From NCBI GenBank assembly GCA_018896355.1, contig JAHIMW010000118.1, positions 1 to 7,506 on the forward strand: 7,506 bases of DNA. The letters run 5' to 3'. The notes under the pieces were generated by a model. The model searched no databases. It worked only from the letters and a program-made list of their open reading frames with translations, and had not been told where the DNA came from. Every line of letters begins with the position of its first letter. Positions within the stretch are counted from its first letter, which is position 1. A program made the translations under genes and the position numbers. This stretch comes from Pseudomonadota bacterium (GTDB lineage: Bacteria > Desulfobacterota > Syntrophia > Syntrophales > UBA5619). Of the stretch, positions 1-4,358 are shown one piece after another.

Positions 1-4
1 AGTC

Positions 5-52
5 AATTTTCCCCTCCCCTTGCGGGAGGGGATTAAGGGGAGGGGGAAATTA
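5..52. repeat. GC-rich REP-like hairpin, copy A
   Basis: This is a strongly biased C-run/G-run element. CCCCTCCC (11-18) pairs with GGGAGGGG (24-31) around a five-base loop, and a further G-run follows at 37-46. Its reverse complement resembles the element at 75-117 (C-rich block, TTAA/CTAA, C-rich block, short loop, G-rich block, ATTT or AAATT). The two are therefore an inverted pair about 22 bases apart, like a REP doublet (REPIN). Such C-rich/G-rich intergenic repeats are common in proteobacteria and are often mis-translated as peptides containing LTLPREGG. I see no transposase gene in the window. Confidence 0.75.
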
Positions 53-74
53 CATCCGGAAATACAGTCACTTA

Positions 75-117
75 TCACCCCCACCCTAACCCTCCCCCGT
101 GAAGGGGGAGGGGATTT
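75..117. repeat. GC-rich REP-like hairpin, copy B (inverted relative to A)
   Basis: CCCTCCCCC (90-98) pairs perfectly with GGGGGAGGG (104-112) around the loop GTGAA. A C-rich block ending in CTAA precedes it and ATTT follows. It has the same layout as the reverse complement of the element at 5-52. An open frame runs through it and would add TLTLPREGGG to the N-terminus of ComM. That is a repeat artefact and not protein sequence, which supports starting comM further downstream. Confidence 0.75.
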
Positions 118-202
118 CAGACTTTTGACGAGTTCATCAAAATTGCTCTTTGAAAACAAAAATTGTGTTCTGTTTGTCCATTTCCGAGAAGAGAAAAACC
201 GC

Positions 203-231
203 TTGCGGGAAAAGGACTTCTTGTTTATGAT
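203..231 (+). promoter_or_regulatory. candidate sigma-70-type promoter for comM
   Basis: TTGCGG (203-208, three of six matches to TTGACA) is separated by 17 bases from TATGAT (226-231, five of six matches to TATAAT). Transcription would begin near 238 and give a leader of about 58 bases before the TTG start at 296. It lies in the AT-richer stretch between the REP-like pair and the gene. The -35 is weak, so this is only a candidate. Confidence 0.3.
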
Positions 232-295
232 CACGCCGGGTTGTGATACGAGTCTCCCGCGTCCGCCCGTCGGATCATTCAGCAGGAGGTTACGC

Positions 296-1825
296 TTGAT
301 CGTCAAGGCCATCAGCAGCGCCGTCATCGGCATCGAGTCCCATCCCGTCACCGTCGAGGTCGATCTCGCCGCCGGTCTCCCGATGTTTTCGACCGTCGGC
401 CTCCCCGACGTGGCCGTCCGGGAGAGCAAAGACCGAATCAAGGCCGCCGTCAAGAACTCCGGTTACCCATTCCCCGGCCATCATGTCACCGTGAACCTCG
501 CGCCCGCAGACATCAAAAAGGAGGGCACCGCCTTCGACCTCCCGATCGCCGTGGCGATTCTGGCCGCCCAGGGCCTGGTGCCCGTCCATTCCCTCGCCGA
601 CTATCTCCTGCTCGGCGAACTTTCGCTGGACGGAGGCGTGAAGGGGATCCACGGCGCCCTCCCCGCCGCCTTCGAGGCGAGGGCCCTCGGCATCCGGGGG
701 GTGATCGTTCCCAGGGAAAACGCCGCCGAGGCGGCGCTGGTGGAGGAGATCGAGGTAATCCCGGTGGAACGGCTCTCCGAGGTGGTGGAGTTTCTCGGCG
801 GCCGGATGGAAATCGCCCCGGTCCATGTCGATCTCGCGAAACTTTTTTGCCGAATCCGCGACTATCCCTTCGACTTCAGTGAGATCCGCGGCCAGGAACA
901 GGCCAAACGCGCGCTGGAGGTAGCCACCGCCGGGGGGCACAACCTTCTGATGATCGGCCCCCCCGGCTCCGGGAAGAGCATGCTCGCGCAGCGGCTGGTG
1001 ACGATCATCCCCGACCTGTCTCTCCCGGAAGCCATCGAGACAACGAAGATCTTTTCCGTCGCCGGCCTTCTGGACCGGAAGGAGGCGCTTCTGGGGACCA
1101 GGCCCTTCCGCGCCCCGCACCACACGATCTCCTACGCAGGCCTGGTCGGCGGGGGCCATACCCCGAAGCCGGGCGAAATCAGCCTCGCCCACCACGGGGT
1201 GCTCTTTTTAGACGAGCTGCCGGAGTTTCGGAAGAACACGCTCGAGGCGCTGCGCCAGCCTTTGGAAGATGGCCGGGTCACGATCACCCGTTCCTCGCTG
1301 ACGGTAATCTATCCCGCCCGCTTCATGCTCGTCGCGGCGATGAATCCCTGTCCCTGCGGATACTTCGGCGACCGGAGCCGCCCCTGCCGCTGCACACCCC
1401 AACAGATCCGCCAGTACCAGGGACGGATCTCCGGCCCGCTCATGGACCGGATCGACATCCATGTGGAGGTCCCCTCCGTCCGCTACCGCGATCTGACGGG
1501 AAGAGAGACGGGAGACTCTTCCGCCGCCATCAAGGCAAGGATCGAACAGGCGCGCGACATCCAGAAAAACCGCTTCGCCGGGGACGGGACGCTCTTCAAC
1601 GCCCGCATGACCGACCGCCAGCTCCGCGCCGCCTGCCCGCTCGACGAGGAGTCGCGGCAACTCATCGAAATGGCGATCGACCGGCTGGGGCTGAGCGCCC
1701 GCGCCTATACCCGGATCCTGAAGGTCGCCCGGACCATCGCGGACCTCGAAGGGGCTCCGGCGCTCCGTTCTTCCCATGTCGCCGAGGCCATCCAGTACAG
1801 AAGCCTTGATCGCCGCCTCATTTAG
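296..1825 (+). CDS. comM: ComM/YifB family Mg-chelatase-like AAA+ ATPase
   Basis: A cytoplasmic ATPase of 509 residues, the usual length for this family. The N-terminal Lon-like S5-fold domain covers about residues 10-170. The Mg-chelatase AAA+ core holds Walker A GPPGSGKS (221-228) and Walker B VLFLDE (302-307). Four cysteines at 352, 354, 364 and 366 (CPCG and CRC) fit the family's metal-binding-like insertion. GPLMDRIDIHVEVP (380-393) is the conserved sensor region, and a helical Mg_chelatase_C domain ends the protein. In Vibrio, ComM is known to be a hexameric helicase that drives branch migration during natural transformation; YifB of E. coli is the same family. The start chosen is TTG at 296, with AGGAGG at 284-289. 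The frame stays open upstream to position 20, but that part crosses the REP-like repeats and has no family counterpart. No competence genes are visible nearby. Confidence 0.93.
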   Translation: MIVKAISSAVIGIESHPVTVEVDLAAGLPMFSTVGLPDVAVRESKDRIKAAVKNSGYPFPGHHVTVNLAPADIKKEGTAFDLPIAVAILAAQGLVPVHSLADYLLLGELSLDGGVKGIHGALPAAFEARALGIRGVIVPRENAAEAALVEEIEVIPVERLSEVVEFLGGRMEIAPVHVDLAKLFCRIRDYPFDFSEIRGQEQAKRALEVATAGGHNLLMIGPPGSGKSMLAQRLVTIIPDLSLPEAIETTKIFSVAGLLDRKEALLGTRPFRAPHHTISYAGLVGGGHTPKPGEISLAHHGVLFLDELPEFRKNTLEALRQPLEDGRVTITRSSLTVIYPARFMLVAAMNPCPCGYFGDRSRPCRCTPQQIRQYQGRISGPLMDRIDIHVEVPSVRYRDLTGRETGDSSAAIKARIEQARDIQKNRFAGDGTLFNARMTDRQLRAACPLDEESRQLIEMAIDRLGLSARAYTRILKVARTIADLEGAPALRSSHVAEAIQYRSLDRRLI

Positions 1826-1883
1826 TGGTAAAGGTCCGATAATAACTCACCATCCGAGGGTGTTTGCGTTAAGGAGACGATCT

Positions 1884-2960
1884 ATGGAAATCAAGATGAT
1901 TCAGGCTCCCCCTGAAAAACGGAAGGCGAAACCCACCGATGAATCGAAGCTGGGGTTCGGAAAGATCTTCACCGATCACTTTTTCACGATGCCCTGGCAC
2001 AGAGATCGGGGCTGGCATGACCCTCTGATCGAACCCTACCGGCCGCTCCAACTCGATCCCACGGCGATGTGCCTCCACTACGCCCAGGAGATCTTCGAAG
2101 GAATGAAGGCCTACCGGGGGAAAGGCGGCGCCCTCTTTCTGTTCCGGCCGCTGGAAAATATCCGGCGGATGAATGTCTCGGCGGAGAGGCTCTGCATGCC
2201 TGTGATCGACGAGGGGCTCTTCCTGGAGGCGCTGAAAAAACTGATCCTGCTGGAACAGGAGTGGATCCCTCGCGGCAGCGGGACCTCCCTCTACATCCGG
2301 CCGACGATGATCGCCACGGAGCCGGCCCTCGGCGTGCACCCGGCGCACGAGTACCTCTTCTTCATCATCCTGGGACCGGTGGGGACCTACTACCCTGAAG
2401 GGTTCAGCCCGACCAAGATCTTCGTCACGGAGGAATACTCCCGGGCCGTCCCGGGCGGAACCGGCTACTGCAAGGCCGGCGGCAACTACGCGGCAAGCCT
2501 ATACGCCGGCGAAATCGCGAAGGGTATGGGCTACACACAGGTTCTGTGGCTCGACGCGATCGAACGAAAATACGTGGAGGAGGTGGGGACGAGCAACATG
2601 TTCTTCATGATCGGCGACGAGCTGATCACCGCCCCGCTGACGGGGACCATTCTCCCCGGCGTCACCCGAGACTCGGTCATCCGCCTCGCGAAGAGTTGGG
2701 GGGTGACGGTTTCGGAAAGACGCCTCTCCATGGATGAAGTCATGGCGGCGATCGACGGCGGCGCCCTGCGGGAGGCGTTCGCCTCGGGAACGGCGGCCAT
2801 CGTCTCTCCGGTCGGCCTGATCTACTACCGCGGAAAGGAGCGCCCCATCGGCGGCGGGAAGACAGGTCCGCTGACGGAAAGACTGTACAACGAGATCCTC
2901 CAGATCCAGTACGGAATGAAGGATGATCCGTTCGGATGGAGCATGAAGATCGCGGATTGA
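1884..2960 (+). CDS. ilvE: branched-chain amino acid aminotransferase (type II, PLP fold IV)
   Basis: A 358-residue cytoplasmic PLP enzyme. By family it catalyses reversible transfer of the amino group between leucine, isoleucine or valine and 2-oxoglutarate (EC 2.6.1.42). The length and N-terminal layout (GFGKIFTDHFFTM, then HYAQEIFEGMKAYRG) match the longer BCAT type II branch shared with eukaryotic BCATs rather than short E. coli-type IlvE. The PLP lysine is probably K197 in GYCKAGGNYAASL. EEVGTSNMFF (232-241) and GTILPGVTRDS (254-264) are the phosphate- and ring-binding motifs, and SGTAAIVSPV (301-310) is the conserved C-terminal loop. The start is ATG 1884, with AAGGAG at 1871-1876. The open frame extends upstream to 1776 inside comM, but that part is unlike the family. 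It lies 58 bases after comM and could be cotranscribed; no isoleucine/valine biosynthesis genes are adjacent. Confidence 0.93.
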   Translation: MEIKMIQAPPEKRKAKPTDESKLGFGKIFTDHFFTMPWHRDRGWHDPLIEPYRPLQLDPTAMCLHYAQEIFEGMKAYRGKGGALFLFRPLENIRRMNVSAERLCMPVIDEGLFLEALKKLILLEQEWIPRGSGTSLYIRPTMIATEPALGVHPAHEYLFFIILGPVGTYYPEGFSPTKIFVTEEYSRAVPGGTGYCKAGGNYAASLYAGEIAKGMGYTQVLWLDAIERKYVEEVGTSNMFFMIGDELITAPLTGTILPGVTRDSVIRLAKSWGVTVSERRLSMDEVMAAIDGGALREAFASGTAAIVSPVGLIYYRGKERPIGGGKTGPLTERLYNEILQIQYGMKDDPFGWSMKIAD

Positions 2961-3007
2961 CCGGGAGGCAATCCGATATTTCCGTTGATTTTGGGAACTT
3001 GGGAAGG

Positions 3008-3056
3008 GAATCCACAGAGATGTTGAAAGAGCTGTTGGCAAAACTGTTGATAACTT
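3008..3056. promoter_or_regulatory. DnaA-box-like cluster with three 12-base repeats
   Basis: Three consecutive 12-base units each begin TGTTG (3021, 3033 and 3045). The third reads TGTTGATAA (3045-3053), the reverse complement of TTATCAACA, which matches the DnaA box TTATCCACA at eight of nine positions. GAATCCACA at 3008-3016 matches seven of nine. The stretch is AT-richer than its neighbours and lies between ilvE and lolA. It may bind DnaA or may just be promoter-region sequence. Confidence 0.3.
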
Positions 3057-3063
3057 TCATAAC
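3035..3063 (+). promoter_or_regulatory. candidate sigma-70-type promoter for lolA
   Basis: TTGGCA (3035-3040, five of six matches) is followed after 17 bases by CATAAC (3058-3063, four of six). It would give a transcript starting near 3070, upstream of ATG 3116. It overlaps the TGTTG repeats, so DnaA or another factor binding there could affect it. A second possible promoter, TTGCCG (3166-3171) 16 bases before TATAAA (3188-3193), lies inside the annotated lolA N-terminus and would favour a later start. Confidence 0.35.
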
Positions 3064-3115
3064 TCTTCAAATGTCACGATTTTCTACCGGTTTGCATAAG
3101 GTGTAGGCAGCAGAG

Positions 3116-3940
3116 ATGTCAAATATTTTCAATAGTTTGCAAAAGTATGACGCCATCCATGCCATTTGCCGCACTTTTTTGCGGGGTTATAAACCTTCGG
3201 AAATATTTGTGCCGTTTTCGCACTTCCGGCCGGCTTTATTTTTCCCCCGGAAAAAACGTATTTCTGCCGCGCGGATAGTCGGGATCACCCTCCTTTTCTG
3301 GATCGCTATCGCTTTTTTCCAAACCGGGGCGGTCTGCGCGGAACCCCTCTCCCTGGAGCGGCTGGCCGCCAAAGCCCAGGAGGTCTACGAAAAGACGACC
3401 GATCTGAAGGCCCGCTTCATTCAGGAGGTGACGATCAAATCGATGAAAAAGACCGAGCGGGAGGAGGGAACGGTCTGGATCAAGAACCCGAAGATGATGC
3501 TGTGGGATTACACGAAACCGAAGGAGAAGAAGCTGGTCATCAACGCCAAAAAGGCGTGGCTTTACGTCGCCGAGGACCGGATGGTTTACGTCCAGAACGC
3601 CGAAGATGTCTATCGATCGCGAATGGCCGTTCGATTCCTCTCCGGCATCGGCAACCTCTCCGAAGATTTTCAGCTCCGTTTCGCGAAGGACAACCCGGTC
3701 GATGAAGAGGGAAACTATCTCCTCATCCTGACCGCGAAGGAAAAGGGAACCGGCGTCGACCGGCTCCAGTTGACCGTCGACGGGAAGACTTACCAGATCC
3801 TCCAGTGCCGTTTCAGCGACGATTACGGGAACACCACGCGCCTCCGCTTCAGCGACATCCGCACGAACACGGGCGTTTCCGACAAATTCTTCACATTCAA
3901 CACGCCCGCCGGCGTCGAAGTCGTCAACATGCCGCAGTAG
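3116..3940 (+). CDS. lolA: LolA-like outer-membrane lipoprotein carrier protein
   Basis: A periplasmic chaperone. LolA proteins take lipoproteins released by the LolCDE transporter and carry them to the outer membrane. From ATG 3116 the protein has 274 residues. A basic stretch (RKKR, 45-48), a hydrophobic core (about 54-70) and GAVCA before E76 form a type I signal peptide, leaving about 199 mature residues, near the family size. AVCA lacks the small residue before Cys needed for a lipobox, so the protein is probably soluble. The mature part shows LolA hallmarks: LKARFIQEV (97-105), then GTVWIKNPKMMLWDYTKP with VINAKKAWLYV (141-151), and FSDIRTNTGVSDKFFTF near the end. The start is doubtful. 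About 44 residues precede the signal peptide, the ribosome site before 3116 is weak (TAGG), and TTG 3179 or GTG 3209 are alternatives. E. coli lolA follows ftsK; here it sits alone after ilvE. Confidence 0.85.
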   Translation: MSNIFNSLQKYDAIHAICRTFLRGYKPSEIFVPFSHFRPALFFPRKKRISAARIVGITLLFWIAIAFFQTGAVCAEPLSLERLAAKAQEVYEKTTDLKARFIQEVTIKSMKKTEREEGTVWIKNPKMMLWDYTKPKEKKLVINAKKAWLYVAEDRMVYVQNAEDVYRSRMAVRFLSGIGNLSEDFQLRFAKDNPVDEEGNYLLILTAKEKGTGVDRLQLTVDGKTYQILQCRFSDDYGNTTRLRFSDIRTNTGVSDKFFTFNTPAGVEVVNMPQ

Positions 3941-3946
3941 ACCTTC

Positions 3947-3995
3947 GGCATTGTAGTGGGGACATGATGCCGCATCGTGTCCCCGCTACAATGCC
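3947..3995 (+). repeat. 27-base palindromic element, locus 1, with inverted arms
   Basis: The core at 3958-3984 has left arm GGGGACATGATGC, centre C and right arm GCATCGTGTCCCC, pairing fully except for one T-G wobble. Outside it, GGCATTGTAGT (3947-3957) pairs with GCTACAATGCC (3985-3995), lengthening the stem by eleven positions with one wobble. This outer sequence is unlike that at the other loci. The copy lies between the lolA stop (3940) and the ribosome-binding site of the next gene (4014). No T-run follows, so it is not a classical terminator, though the hairpin could affect RNA stability or access to the downstream start. Confidence 0.92.
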
Positions 3996-4013
3996 CCGCA
4001 TGGACCGGACAAT

Positions 4014-4023
4014 GGAGGTGATC
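4014..4023 (+). promoter_or_regulatory. exceptionally strong Shine-Dalgarno sequence
   Basis: GGAGGTGATC is complementary over ten bases to the conserved 3' end of 16S rRNA (GATCACCTCC). The GGAGG part ends seven bases before ATG 4026. It fixes the start of the debranching enzyme and suggests that the intact gene was meant to be well translated. Confidence 0.8.
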
Positions 4024-4025
4024 TC

Positions 4026-4358
4026 ATGATTCAAATCGATTTGCGGGAAATCCGCTCGCCGGACGACAGCCGGGAGTGGCTGGAGACCGATGGCCGGGGC
4101 GGGTACGCATCGAGCACGCTGGAGAACCGCCACACACGGCGCTACCATGGCCTGCTCGTGGCCAATCTCCAAACGCCGGAGGGTCGCCATCTCCTGCTGT
4201 CCAAGCTGGAGGACTCCCTTCTGGCAGGAGGGGAAGAGCATTTTTTCAGTTCCCACCGGTATCCCGGCGTCCTTTTTCCGCCGGACAAACCGGTGCTGGA
4301 TGAGTTTCTGCTCGACTTCTTCCCAGCTTCACCAGCCGGACGGCCGGAATATCCGTGA
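4026..4358 (+). CDS. glycogen debranching enzyme, N-terminal fragment (frameshifted)
   Basis: 110 residues forming the first part of the GDE_N domain of archaeal/bacterial-type glycogen debranching enzymes (amylo-alpha-1,6-glucosidase). GRGGYASSTLENRHTRRYHGLLVANL is characteristic: these proteins open with a Gly-rich GGYASST segment followed by RRYHGLLVA. The frame is convincing up to LDFFP (4311-4325) and then reads unrelated residues to TGA at 4356-4358. The expected continuation, FTSRTAGISVKKSILM, lies in the frame that starts TTC at 4328. One base therefore seems to be missing around 4320-4327. The TGA overlaps the GTG that opens the second part (GTGA), so translational reinitiation is possible. 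It could be a real mutation or a sequence error. The start at ATG 4026 is secure. Confidence 0.85.
   Translation: MIQIDLREIRSPDDSREWLETDGRGGYASSTLENRHTRRYHGLLVANLQTPEGRHLLLSKLEDSLLAGGEEHFFSSHRYPGVLFPPDKPVLDEFLLDFFPASPAGRPEYP

Noticed and set aside
20..295. N-terminal extension of ComM in an open frame
   Set aside because: It translates through the REP-like repeats (LTLPREGGG), and the family-matching protein begins at TTG 296 with a good ribosome site.
290..1195. 301-codon minus-strand frame opposite comM
   Set aside because: The plus strand encodes all ComM motifs here; the minus translation is low-complexity Gly/Asp/Glu-rich and typical of a GC-driven shadow.
1822..1843. Promoter between comM and ilvE (GATAAT at 1838)
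   Set aside because: The -10 match is good, but there is no acceptable -35 at 16-18 bases upstream.
4317..4327. Programmed -1 frameshift site in the debranching enzyme
   Set aside because: The bases do not form an X XXY YYZ heptamer with good re-pairing, and no strong downstream stem was seen close by; a one-base loss or sequence error is simpler.
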